Assembly: GCF_000826545.1 (NCBI RefSeq)
Contig: NZ_CDME01000004.1
Span: 62,001-126,000 of the forward strand
Direction: 5' to 3'
Origin: Kibdelosporangium sp. MJ126-NF4
Lineage (GTDB): Bacteria; Actinomycetota; Actinomycetes; Mycobacteriales; Pseudonocardiaceae
DNA: 64,000 nt
Of the stretch, positions 26,197-36,026 are shown in pieces. The notes below the pieces were generated by a model. That model saw nothing but the letters and a program-made list of their open reading frames with translations. It searched no databases and was not told where the DNA came from. A program made the translations under genes and the position numbers. The stretch's first letter is position 1; each line of letters begins with the position of its first letter.

Positions 26197-27540
26197 GTGG
26201 GCCGTGAGTCGGAGACCATCACTCGAACGCGTCGCGAATTGGGCAAGCGACTCGTCACCTTTCGGTCCGCTGCCGGGCTGACTCAGACCGAACTGGCCGC
26301 CCGGGTGCGGTGTGACCGCACCACTCTGACCCATATGGAGAACGGCCGTCATGGTGGCTCGGCCGATTTGTGGGGAATGCTCGACACCGTGCTGGCCGCC
26401 GACGGCATGCTGATTACGCCCTACATGGGCCTCCAGGCCATGATCGGGGCGGAGCAGCGCCAGCTTCAGCAGGCACACGCGGTTGAGGCTCAGGCTCGCG
26501 TGACTGGTCTTCGGCAGGCTCACAGCGAAGGCGCTGCTGAACAGTTGCTTGTTGCCACGCAATGCAGCGAGCTGGCGACGAACGAGTTCGCCGATGACGA
26601 GTTGGCAGCCGTGGAACTCGCCCGCCGAATCATGGCCAGTGACGTGTCGGACGAGACGCTTACCCGGTTGGAGACCGCGTTCGACGACCTAGCCATGTCC
26701 TACCCCAAGGTTCTTCCGTCCATCTTGTTGGGACGGTTGCGCCACTATCTCGCCTATGTGGCACAACTCGTTGACAAGAAGGCCACCTTCTCCCAGAAGC
26801 GGCGTTTGCTCACCGTCGCCGGATGGTTGTCACTGCTCGCCGCCACTGTGCACATCGATCTGAAACAGCGAAGCGCGGCTACAGCCCGACTGAAGACAGC
26901 GGCCGAGTTGGCCCGTGAATCCGAGCACGATGAGATCCGCGCCTGGTGCTACGAAACCGAGGCATGGCGAGTGTTGACTGACGGCAACTACTTGCGTGCG
27001 ATGGAACTTTCCCAAGCCGCACAACGGTTCGCCCCGCGAGGGTCGTCAGCGTTGATCCAGTCGACCATGCAGGAAGGGCGTGCCAGCGCCCGCCTCGGCC
27101 AGCTCGAAGCCACATATGCGGCAGTCAGCCGTGTACACGGCTATGTGGCCAACCTGTCGCGCCCCGAATGCCCAGAACACCACTACCGATACGACCCGGA
27201 CAAAGCTGTCGCATACACCGCGACAACTCTTGCATGGGCGGGTGATCCAGCTGCCGAAACCTACGCCAGGGAGACCATCACCAGGCTCGCACCGACCGGT
27301 GATATCACCACCTGGCCCCGCCGCGTCGCCAGCGCCAAACTCGACCTGGCCCTCACGCTTCTGATCACCGACCAACTCGATGAAGCGTGCCACGCCACAC
27401 AGCAGGCGCTCGAATCCCGCCGAGTCGTACCGTCCAACCACTGGCGAGCAGCGGAAGTCATCGCGGCGGTGGAGCGAAAACAGCTACCAGAAGCCAAGGA
27501 CTTGAAAGACGCATACCAACAACTCACCAGCTCGACATGA
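26197..27540 (+). CDS. XRE-family regulator with long helical (TPR-like) domain
   Basis: 447 residues. Helix-turn-helix near 12-65: KRLVTFRSAAGLTQTELAAR and DRTTLTHMENGRHG. The remaining ~370 residues are all-helical and TPR-like, with repeated Ala-rich helices (AATARLKTAAELARESEHDE, YLRAMELSQAAQRFAP). Proteins of this plan in actinomycetes regulate development or secondary metabolism. Divergent from the three small genes at its left. GTG start. Confidence 0.8.
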   Translation: MGRESETITRTRRELGKRLVTFRSAAGLTQTELAARVRCDRTTLTHMENGRHGGSADLWGMLDTVLAADGMLITPYMGLQAMIGAEQRQLQQAHAVEAQARVTGLRQAHSEGAAEQLLVATQCSELATNEFADDELAAVELARRIMASDVSDETLTRLETAFDDLAMSYPKVLPSILLGRLRHYLAYVAQLVDKKATFSQKRRLLTVAGWLSLLAATVHIDLKQRSAATARLKTAAELARESEHDEIRAWCYETEAWRVLTDGNYLRAMELSQAAQRFAPRGSSALIQSTMQEGRASARLGQLEATYAAVSRVHGYVANLSRPECPEHHYRYDPDKAVAYTATTLAWAGDPAAETYARETITRLAPTGDITTWPRRVASAKLDLALTLLITDQLDEACHATQQALESRRVVPSNHWRAAEVIAAVERKQLPEAKDLKDAYQQLTSST

Positions 27541-27542
27541 AA

Positions 27543-27573
27543 AACCGGTGCGAACGATCCGTCCGCACCGGTT
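27543..27573. terminator. Hairpin between XRE regulator and lpdA
   Basis: Perfect inverted repeat AACCGGTGCG (27543-27552) with CGCACCGGTT (27564-27573), eleven-base loop, between convergent genes. Confidence 0.75.
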
Positions 27574-27582
27574 CTCCCCAGC

Positions 27583-28968
<1,386 letters not shown>

Positions 28969-29026
28969 GGCCTTCACCTTATGACGCTCCTATTAGGGTG
29001 ACCGAACCGACGAGAGGGGGCTCACG

Positions 29027-32000
29027 ATGAGGCGGCCGCGACTACCTGATCACCTGGACATACTGCTGAGCGACGAGCCTGTCGTCGACTTGTACTCGCA
29101 CGGTCCGTGGCGGGTGCCGGACGGACTGCTCGCGGAGATCGCGGAGCGGGCGCGCGTGCTCAACAGCGACCCGCGGGTGGCCGAGCTGCCGTACACGCTG
29201 ACCGATTTCTACGGCGGGCCCGCCACTGTCGTCGGCGCTGAGCTGTGGTGCGTGATCCCGTACCTGTCCGGTGTCGCGGCCGTTCGCGGCGGCAACCGCG
29301 CGGACCTTGAAGCTGAGCTACTCAGCGCGTTCCGGGCCGAGCAGGTGCCGGTCAACCGCGACCCGACCTGGTACTCCGCGCGGACCAACAAGTTCCGCCC
29401 GCCCGGCGACTGGCTGATCACCGCGGCCGGTGACGACCCCGGCAAGCGGGAGCTGGCCTGCCAGCTGGCCAGGGAATGCCTCGACGTGTTCGCCGGGATC
29501 GAGCCGTTCGACCGGCGCCGCCAGGCCGCCGTCAAACTGTACGAGCTGCCGAAGCCCGAGCAGGAGGGCCGCGTCCCGTACGCCAACCTCGTCAACTTGT
29601 GGGCCCGCTCGGCCACCGACGAGATCCTGGCCGACCTGCCGGAGCTGGCCGGGACGGTGAACCACCTGGAATGGGTGGTCACCGGGTTCGTCGCGGCGCA
29701 CGACCGGCTGCGCTCGGTGATCTCCGGCTGGGAGTCCGCGTCGGCCATCGCGTGCCTGCTGCAGCAGGTGGGCGTGTGGGAGAGCCCTGCCGAGTTCGCG
29801 GTGTTCACCGACGCGAACCTGTACGAGAACGTCAAGAAGTACGTCGGCCAGCCGTTCGCCGAGAGCTGGGCGAACGAGGTCCGCGCGTGGCTGGCCCGCG
29901 GCCTGATCGAGGGCGAGGCGGACGCGTGCCGGGCGTGGCTGGACATGGCGATGCGCCTGGAGGCGTGTTTCCGCGGCCTGCCCGACGGGCCGAACTCGAC
30001 CGGGTCGATGATTCCGGTGACCAGCTTCCAGCGGACCCTCCGGGAGATGTTCACCCGGCGGCCGTTGCTCAACCCGCTGGAGTCGAGGTTCGGGGTGGTC
30101 ACTCGGGAGCGCCAGGACCCGCCCGCGCCGGACCAGCCGGAGTTTTCCCTGGTGGGGCAGCCTGAGCTGGCGTCGGCTGTGCGGGACCTGCGGGTGCCGC
30201 GGCCGGGTGTGGAGCGTCAGGTCCGGCTCATGGTCACCGGTCCGGACGCGACCGGGCGGCGGACAGCCGTGAGCGCGTTGGTCCGCAACCTGGTGGACAA
30301 CCGGGTCGTGACGTCGTCGCGCTGGGTCTCCGACCCGATCTACACCACGCTGGACGCCAGCAGCGCGCTGCAGCAGCTGACCAGGGACGTCCGCGAGTGC
30401 CTCGCCGAGCGGACGCTGCTGGTCATCGACGGGCTGGACCGGATCGTCGGCTTCGAGCGGTGCGGCACGGCGGTGGCCGAGGAACTGCGCCGCAGCCTCA
30501 AGCGGCATCCCGAGCTGAACGTCATCGTGGTGTGTGGGCCCGGCGGCGACACCAGGTTGTTCGACACCAACCCGGCGCTGTACCAGTTGTTCCGGGTGGC
30601 GCGGACGACCGAGTTCACCGACAAGCATTATGCAGAGCTGCTTAAAAGGGCGGTGGCCCGGCGGGGCGCCACGGTCAGCCGCTCGGTCAGTCTGGCGGCC
30701 GGTGTGCTGCTCACCCGCACTCCCCCGCTGCTGAACCTGCGCGGCGCCCGGCTGGTCGAGCATGTGGCCGAACAGTCGGTGCTCGCCGCGCGCAAACGCG
30801 CCAAGGTCGGGCCGTCGCGGTCGGTCAGCGTGACCGAGGCCGACCTGCCTCGCCAGCTCGTTCCCGGCGACCAGGCCGGGTCCGATCCGCAGGCCGAGCT
30901 GGACTCGTGCGTCGGCCTGGAGAACGTCAAGCGGGAACTGACGCTGCTGGTGGCCGAGGAGAAGGCGCACCGGATGCGCCGCGAGGCCGGGATGGTGGTG
31001 GACGCCCGCGCGCGCCACATGGTGTTCACCGGGCCACCCGGCACCGGCAAGACGATGGTGGCGCGGATTCTCGGCCGCATGTTCGCCGCGACCGGTGTGC
31101 TGTCGTCCGGGCACATCGTGGTGGTCGACCGCGCGGACCTGGTGCACGGCGAGGGCTGGGAGATCGGGCCACGCGTGCGGCGGCTCGTCGACCGTGCCGT
31201 CGGCGGGGTGCTGTGCGTCGAGTCCGCGCACGAACTGCAGCCCAGCGACGACGACTGGCGCAACCGGGAGACCGTCAACGCGCTGCTGGCCGCTGTGCAG
31301 AGCCACGCGAAGGATCTCGTGGTCGTGCTGACCGGGCCGGACGCCGCCGTCAACGGCCTGCTGAAGTCCGAGCCGGACCTGGCCGCGTACTTCCCGTCGG
31401 TGCTGCGGTTCCCCGCGCTGACCGAGGACAGTTTCGTGACGCTGTTCGAGGCCAGGGCCGCGGCCGCCGGGTTCACCCTGCATGACGGCGTGCTGCAGAA
31501 GGTCCGCAGCCTGGTGGCGTCCACGCCGACCGGCAACGCCCGGCTGGCGATCGGGCTGCTCGAACGCGCCAGCGCCCGGCAGGCCCGGCGGGTGCTGGCC
31601 GACGGTGTGGTCGGCACGGACGAGTCGCTGCACGAGATCCTCGCCGACGACGTGCCCGACACGCTGGCCACCACGTCGTGGGTGGAGCTGCCCAACGACC
31701 CGCTCTCGGAGATCGACAAGCTGATCGGCCTCGAGTCGGTCAAGCACGAGGTCCGGTTGCTGGTGTCCGAGGCCAAGGCCGACCGGTTGCGCCGCGAGGC
31801 CGGGATCCCGCTGGCCTCCCCCACGCGCCACCTCGTGTTCACCGGCAGCCCCGGCACCGCGAAGACGACCATGGCCCGGCTGCTCGCGGCGGTCTACGCC
31901 AAGCTCGGTCTGCTGTCGTCCGGGCATCTGGTCGAGGTCTCCCGCGGCGACCTGATCGGCGAGTACCTCGGCCAGACGGCGCCGAAGGTGCGGACCGCGG

Positions 32001-32524
32001 TGGCCAAGGCGCTCGGTGGCGTGCTGTTCATCGACGAGGCCTACTCGCTGACCGAGGCGTGGTACGACGACTACGGCTCGGAGGCCATCGCCGAGCTGAT
32101 CAAGCTGATGGAGGAGCACCGGGAGGACCTGGTGGTCATCGTCGCCGGATACGACGGCAAGATGGCCAAGTTCATGGACAAGAACCCGGGCCTGGCGTCC
32201 CGGTTCCCGTCCAAGCTGCGGTTCCCCGACTACAGCGACGACGAGCTGGTCGCGATCTTCACGGCGATGACGTCGAAAGCGGGCTACGAGCTGCACCCCG
32301 ACGTGGTCCCGGCGCTGCGCGCGCTGCTCAGGCGCACCTCGCGGGGCGAGTCGTTCGGCAACGGCCGGTTCGTGCGCAACATGTTCGACCGGGCGGTGGC
32401 TCTCCAGGGCCACCGGATCACCAGCAACGACGAGTCGTCACCGGAGGTGCGGCTGCTGCTGGCCGAGGACCTGCCGGAGTCGCAGGACAGCGGCCACGAC
32501 GCGCCCACCGGCCAGTATCTCTGA
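29027..32524 (+). CDS. Triple-AAA protein related to CbxX/EccA ATPases
   Basis: 1165 residues. Residues 1-390 form an amino domain I do not recognise (it includes YANLVNLWARSA and DANLYENVKKYVGQPF). Three AAA modules follow. Module 1 (about 380-600) has a broken P-loop, GPDATGRRT at 405-413, with Arg in place of the Lys. Module 2 (about 630-860) has an intact Walker A, GPPGTGKT (669-676), but its Walker B reads VLCVESAHE (E732-S733 instead of D-E). Module 3 (about 900-1140) has GSPGTAKT (940-947) and a full Walker B, VLFIDEAYSL (D1003, E1004). Probably only module 3 hydrolyses ATP. The CbxX/EccA resemblance suggests a remodelling or secretion-linked chaperone, but no ESX genes are nearby. Confidence 0.85.
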   Translation: MRRPRLPDHLDILLSDEPVVDLYSHGPWRVPDGLLAEIAERARVLNSDPRVAELPYTLTDFYGGPATVVGAELWCVIPYLSGVAAVRGGNRADLEAELLSAFRAEQVPVNRDPTWYSARTNKFRPPGDWLITAAGDDPGKRELACQLARECLDVFAGIEPFDRRRQAAVKLYELPKPEQEGRVPYANLVNLWARSATDEILADLPELAGTVNHLEWVVTGFVAAHDRLRSVISGWESASAIACLLQQVGVWESPAEFAVFTDANLYENVKKYVGQPFAESWANEVRAWLARGLIEGEADACRAWLDMAMRLEACFRGLPDGPNSTGSMIPVTSFQRTLREMFTRRPLLNPLESRFGVVTRERQDPPAPDQPEFSLVGQPELASAVRDLRVPRPGVERQVRLMVTGPDATGRRTAVSALVRNLVDNRVVTSSRWVSDPIYTTLDASSALQQLTRDVRECLAERTLLVIDGLDRIVGFERCGTAVAEELRRSLKRHPELNVIVVCGPGGDTRLFDTNPALYQLFRVARTTEFTDKHYAELLKRAVARRGATVSRSVSLAAGVLLTRTPPLLNLRGARLVEHVAEQSVLAARKRAKVGPSRSVSVTEADLPRQLVPGDQAGSDPQAELDSCVGLENVKRELTLLVAEEKAHRMRREAGMVVDARARHMVFTGPPGTGKTMVARILGRMFAATGVLSSGHIVVVDRADLVHGEGWEIGPRVRRLVDRAVGGVLCVESAHELQPSDDDWRNRETVNALLAAVQSHAKDLVVVLTGPDAAVNGLLKSEPDLAAYFPSVLRFPALTEDSFVTLFEARAAAAGFTLHDGVLQKVRSLVASTPTGNARLAIGLLERASARQARRVLADGVVGTDESLHEILADDVPDTLATTSWVELPNDPLSEIDKLIGLESVKHEVRLLVSEAKADRLRREAGIPLASPTRHLVFTGSPGTAKTTMARLLAAVYAKLGLLSSGHLVEVSRGDLIGEYLGQTAPKVRTAVAKALGGVLFIDEAYSLTEAWYDDYGSEAIAELIKLMEEHREDLVVIVAGYDGKMAKFMDKNPGLASRFPSKLRFPDYSDDELVAIFTAMTSKAGYELHPDVVPALRALLRRTSRGESFGNGRFVRNMFDRAVALQGHRITSNDESSPEVRLLLAEDLPESQDSGHDAPTGQYL

Positions 32525-32571
32525 CATCTGGACAACGCGTTGGACATCTGTACAAGCCGAAGATTGCCTGG

Positions 32572-33927
32572 TCAGAACGGGATGTCGGTGCGGCGGCGCA
32601 GTGACCGCACCTGCAGCGGGATGGCCGGTGGAACGACCGTGGCGGCGTTCTCGCACGGGGTGGCCAGGCAGATCTGGTTGCGGCCGCCTTCCTTGGCCGA
32701 CAGCAGCGCGGCGTCGGCGGCCAGCACCAGCCGGTCGACGTCCACACCGGAGTCGGGGTAGACGGCGGCGCCCATCGACACCGTGACGCCGTCCAACACG
32801 ATGGTCTGACCGGTCTTGGCGTGCGTGATGGACACCGGGGTGTTCGCCAGGCGCAGCCTGATCCGCTCGCCGACCATGAGCAGTTCGGCGCAGGTCGTCC
32901 CGGGCAGCACGACGGCGAGTTCGTCACCGCCCCAGCGGGCGGCCAGGTCACCTCGGCGGATCTCGGAGCGGACCACCCGGACGACCGACTGGAGCGCCTG
33001 GTCCCCGGCGGGATGGCCGTAGCTGTTGTTGATGTCGCTGAACTTGTCGACGTCCATCATCAGCACGCCGACGTTGGCGCCGACCAGCTGCGCGCGGCGC
33101 AGCTCGGCGCCGACCACCTCGGACCAGAACGTCGGCGCGGCCAGCCCGGTCTTGTCGTCGGTCCGGGCCTGACGCTGGTACTGCGGGAGCAGCAGGTCCC
33201 GGTGCAGGGCGAGCACGGTGACCATCAGCACCGGCACAACCCACGGGTTGGACGCCTCCAGCGCGGCGACCGCGATCCCCAGGCCGAGCGCTGCGGCCAC
33301 GACCAACTGTTCGGACAAGTCGCCCAGCGCGCCGCGGGCCGTGGTGTCCGGTGAGGACAGCAGGATCGCGCCGACGACCATGGCGTAGTTGATGAGCCAC
33401 CACGTGGTGGCCGCGGCGACCACGATGACCAGCGACCATGGACCCACCGGGACACGTGGCGCGTTTTCCAGGCCACCCGCCCTGAGCACGGCGGACGCGC
33501 AGGCGCTGGCGATGACGAAGGTCGAGGCGGAGAAGATTTTGCGGTGCCAGACGAACGGGCCGTAGACCCGTACGGCGCAGTACGTGTACGCGATCGCCAC
33601 AAGGACGACGACGAGCGGCAGCGGCAGCAGCAGCACCCCGGTGAACACCCAGAGTGACTTCAGGTTGGTGTACGGGACGCCGTCGCCCGTCTGCTCCCGC
33701 CTGCGTTCGATGCTCCGCGCTGCCTCCAAATGGAGCAGCGAGGCCGCGGCGAGCACCCCGAACGACACCCATTCGGTGCTACTTACGGTCACATGCAGGC
33801 TCGCCATCACTGTGACGAGGACGGCCACCAGGTTCGTGACCAGCACATATGCCAACGACGCCGGTGGCAGCGACCAGAGTCGCCACTTTCGGGGCGAGAC
33901 CCAGCGCAGCCTGGGGTTCACACTCAT
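32572..33927 (-). CDS. Membrane GGDEF protein (diguanylate cyclase)
   Basis: About 451 residues. Residues 10-260 contain roughly eight hydrophobic segments in an integral membrane sensor. The GGDEF domain (about 280-420) has TDDKTGLAAPTFW, MMDVDKFSDINNSYGHPAGD and the signature RWGGDELAVVLPG, a variant with Leu for Phe that is compatible with activity. It would make cyclic di-GMP, which controls development in actinomycetes. ATG 33927 is the likeliest start; a frame from 33984 is also open. Confidence 0.85.
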   Translation of the reverse strand: MSVNPRLRWVSPRKWRLWSLPPASLAYVLVTNLVAVLVTVMASLHVTVSSTEWVSFGVLAAASLLHLEAARSIERRREQTGDGVPYTNLKSLWVFTGVLLLPLPLVVVLVAIAYTYCAVRVYGPFVWHRKIFSASTFVIASACASAVLRAGGLENAPRVPVGPWSLVIVVAAATTWWLINYAMVVGAILLSSPDTTARGALGDLSEQLVVAAALGLGIAVAALEASNPWVVPVLMVTVLALHRDLLLPQYQRQARTDDKTGLAAPTFWSEVVGAELRRAQLVGANVGVLMMDVDKFSDINNSYGHPAGDQALQSVVRVVRSEIRRGDLAARWGGDELAVVLPGTTCAELLMVGERIRLRLANTPVSITHAKTGQTIVLDGVTVSMGAAVYPDSGVDVDRLVLAADAALLSAKEGGRNQICLATPCENAATVVPPAIPLQVRSLRRRTDIPF

Positions 33928-34046
33928 CTCCAGGCCCGTATCTCCAACGCGGGTCACCCGGTGAACGGTAATCGGCCAAGTCACCCGCTGTCTTTCGGCC
34001 AGTCGGGGGTCTTGTTCCGGTCCGATGTGTACAGAGAGGAACGAAC

Positions 34047-34178
34047 ATGAACGGCAACGAGTGGTTCACCAAGGGCAACGAATGGTTTGCGGGCAACGAA
34101 TGGTTCGCCGGTAACGAGTGGTTCGCGGGCAACGAATGGTTCGCCGGAAACGAGTGGTCCTACCAGGCATCCTGCTGA
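34047..34178 (+). CDS. 43-residue GNEW-repeat peptide
   Basis: Small open frame with a convincing ribosome site (AGAGAGGA ending seven bases before ATG 34047) and a perfect hairpin 16 bases after its stop. The peptide has six copies of Gly-Asn-Glu-Trp: the first followed by FTK, the next four each followed by FA, the last by SYQASC and the stop. Six Trp and six Glu in 43 residues, one carboxyl-terminal Cys, no signal peptide and no membrane segment. Repeat units differ mostly at third codon positions (GAA/GAG, GCG/GCC, GGC/GGT/GGA), suggesting selection on the protein. It looks like a multi-core ribosomal peptide precursor or a self-assembling surface peptide. No known family recognised, and no modifying enzyme is adjacent. 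Confidence 0.75.
   Translation: MNGNEWFTKGNEWFAGNEWFAGNEWFAGNEWFAGNEWSYQASC
34089..34160 (+). repeat. 18-bp tandem repeats, 36-bp higher-order period
   Basis: Four 18-bp units (34089, 34107, 34125, 34143) encode A-G-N-E-W-F/S. Units 1 and 3 are identical and units 2 and 4 nearly so, giving a 36-bp period and implying duplication of a two-unit block. Confidence 0.9.
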
Positions 34179-34193
34179 TGCGGCACGAAGGGT

Positions 34194-34220
34194 GGCGGGC
34201 TCGCCCTCGCTGAGCCCGCC
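34194..34220 (+). terminator. Hairpin after the GNEW peptide gene
   Basis: Perfect nine-base inverted repeat GGCGGGCTC (34194-34202) with GAGCCCGCC (34212-34220), nine-base loop, 16 bases after the stop. Marks the peptide gene as a separate short transcript. Confidence 0.7.
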
Positions 34221-34280
34221 GCCTCGGCGCCTCGTCGTCAGCAGGGCGCTGGGAGCCATTCCGGCCCGCCGCTGAGCCGT

Positions 34281-34337
34281 ACGGGCGAACGCCGCGAACG
34301 CCCGTTCTGATCACTCACCGTAGTTTCGGGGTGAGTG
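34281..34337 (-). terminator. Two hairpins downstream of the lipoprotein gene
   Basis: ACGGGCG (34281-34287) pairs with CGCCCGT (34299-34305); CACTCACC (34312-34319) pairs with GGTGAGTG (34330-34337). They follow the minus-strand lipoprotein stop and probably end its transcript. Confidence 0.55.
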
Positions 34338-34370
34338 GCGCATCCGCGTGGCCAGAAGTCGCCAGCCCGC

Positions 34371-34862
34371 TCAGCCCACGAGCGGCTGCACGGCGTCGAC
34401 CCGCCAGCCGGAGTCCCCGTGCACCAGTCGCACCTTGTACTTGGCGTCGGTCCGTGCCGCCTGCGGGTCGTTGATGTTGGCGGTGTTGACCACGGCCTGG
34501 GCCTCGGCGCGGGAACCGTCTGCGCGGACGTCGGAGACGCCACGGACGGCCATCTCGACGTCGGCGAGAGCGACCACGACCTTCTTCTCACCGAGAGTCT
34601 TCGCGGTCTGTCCCCACAGGCCGCACAGCGAGCACTGGTCCGTCGAGACGCTGCGCAGCTTGCTGTCGTCATAGGACACGTACGCCGGGCCGACGGCGTC
34701 GAACAACGTCCGCACCGTCTGTTCCACCGCGTCCGCGGTCTGTTGGTCCGCGGCGGGCAGGCCGATCGGCCCGATCGGCTGCTTCTCGCTCGTGCATCCC
34801 GCGACGAGCAGCACCACCGCCGCCGCGCCGAGCAGGACAGGTCGAACCCGTGCCTGGTACAC
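34371..34862 (-). CDS. Secreted lipoprotein of unknown function
   Basis: 163 residues from GTG 34862, which has AAGGAG eight bases upstream; a longer frame upstream lacks support. A signal peptide (VRPVLLGAAAVVLLVAGC) ends in the lipobox LVAGC, so the mature protein is lipid-anchored at Cys. Residues 40-160 form a cystatin/NTF2-like beta domain with DQCSLCGLW, which could form a disulfide. Function unknown. Flanked by the GNEW peptide gene and a divergent secreted-protein gene. Confidence 0.78.
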   Translation of the reverse strand: MYQARVRPVLLGAAAVVLLVAGCTSEKQPIGPIGLPAADQQTADAVEQTVRTLFDAVGPAYVSYDDSKLRSVSTDQCSLCGLWGQTAKTLGEKKVVVALADVEMAVRGVSDVRADGSRAEAQAVVNTANINDPQAARTDAKYKVRLVHGDSGWRVDAVQPLVG

Positions 34863-35047
34863 AATGCTCTCCTTCCGTTGGTCTCGACGTAGATGGCCTC
34901 TTTCGCCTGCGATGACGGCACTTTTCCCGCGCCTACCCCAGCGGGGGTAGATCAGTAGCCGCCGGGCGGTAACGACCTGCGCACAGCTCGATTCACTCCG
35001 CACACACCACCCACTATCTGGAACAAGAGCGAGTGAAAGGAAATCTC

Positions 35048-35830
35048 ATGCGTTCAACCATCGTGCGCAGGACTTTCGCGACGGCTGGTGTCATGGCGAT
35101 CGGACTCGCCATCGGTGCGAGCCCGGCGCTGGCCGCGGAAGGAACAGCCAACTCCAAGGCGGAACTGGTCAACGGGAACGTGTTCGGACAGACCATCGTC
35201 AGCCCGTTGAAAAAGGAGTTCCCGCCCGGCGGCACCGACAACCCGCAGAACATCGTGGTGCCGGGTGTCGTGCGGGTCGAGGTGAAGGCGGCGAGCACGT
35301 CGGCCACCGGGAACCAGGCTCTCGGCCAGTCGCAGGCCCGGGTCAACACAGGTGACACGAAGACCGAGATCGGCATCCCGAACGTGGGCCAGTTGGTGGT
35401 CACCAACAACACCCTCGACTCGAAGTGCTCCGCCGAGGGTGGCGTGCTGACCGGCAGCACCTTCCTCGCCGGTGCCCGGATCCGGCTGCTCGGCCCCGGC
35501 GGCATCCCGCTGATGGACATCCCGATCCCGGTGAACCCGGCGCCGAACACCGGCTACGCGCTGCCCAACGGCCTCGGTGAGGTCGTCTTCAACAAGATCG
35601 ACAGGTCCAAGCCGGGCGTGATCAGCGCGACGGCCATCTCGATCTCCGTGCTGGGCAACGGTGCCGAGGTCGCCAAGACCGTCTGTGGCCCGAACATCCC
35701 GACGCCGCAGGTGCCCGCGATCGACCCGGCGGTCGGCGGCGCGTCGGCCGGTCTGGCGCTTGCCGGTCTGGCCGGGTTCGGTCTGCTGCGCAACCGCCGT
35801 CGCAAGGCCGAGATCCGCTCGGAGGCGTGA
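35048..35830 (+). CDS. Secreted choice-of-anchor P type protein
   Basis: 260 residues from ATG 35048 (GGAAA upstream). Signal peptide with Ala-Leu-Ala cleavage (GASPALAAEG). The body is a beta-rich domain with two Cys (SKCSAEG and TVCGPN). The end is a sorting-type tail: a Gly/Ala-rich membrane helix (GGASAGLALAGLAGFGLL) followed by RNRRRKAEIRSEA. There is no LPXTG. The domain and tail match what I recall as choice-of-anchor P proteins, whose anchor is thought to be handled by an actinobacterial exosortase; an exosortase-like gene lies 3 kb away. Likely a cell-surface structural protein. Confidence 0.78.
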   Translation: MRSTIVRRTFATAGVMAIGLAIGASPALAAEGTANSKAELVNGNVFGQTIVSPLKKEFPPGGTDNPQNIVVPGVVRVEVKAASTSATGNQALGQSQARVNTGDTKTEIGIPNVGQLVVTNNTLDSKCSAEGGVLTGSTFLAGARIRLLGPGGIPLMDIPIPVNPAPNTGYALPNGLGEVVFNKIDRSKPGVISATAISISVLGNGAEVAKTVCGPNIPTPQVPAIDPAVGGASAGLALAGLAGFGLLRNRRRKAEIRSEA

Positions 35831-35837
35831 CAAGCCC

Positions 35838-35972
35838 GGTGGGTGTGTGAGGACCGCCGTGCCCCACACACCCACCGTGTGCGCTCGCCCCGATCATCCC
35901 TGTCTTGACCGGGGTGGGCGCACAAGAGAACCGGCCTGGCTGGCACGGGGGCGTCCAGCCAGGCCGGTTTTT
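35838..35972 (+). terminator. Three stacked hairpins ending in a T-run
   Basis: Arm pairs are GGTGGGTGTGTG (35838-35849) with 35865-35876; GTGCGC-type arms near 35878-35891 with 35909-35922 (two mismatches); and a perfect 15-bp pair 35929-35943 with 35955-35969, beginning AACCGGCC, followed by five T. The last is a textbook intrinsic terminator for the choice-of-anchor P gene, unusual in this GC-rich window. Confidence 0.85.
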
Positions 35973-36026
35973 CTGTGCGCTTTTCCTTAACAGCAGCGTT
36001 CTGTGCACTTGTGCTTCACAGCGGAG

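Noticed and set aside
29318..32413. A 1031-codon open frame on the minus strand
   Set aside because: It lies wholly antisense to the AAA gene; its His/Arg/Gln-rich product is typical of a GC-rich shadow frame and matches no family.
29027..32524. Type VII secretion locus
   Set aside because: The AAA protein resembles EccA, but no WXG100, EccC or EccD gene is nearby.
34089..34160. CRISPR-like array from the GNEW repeats
   Set aside because: Units are contiguous 18-mers without spacers and lie inside an open frame.
34047..34178. Trp attenuator leader peptide
   Set aside because: Trp codons are spread over evenly spaced repeats rather than adjacent, and no tryptophan gene follows.
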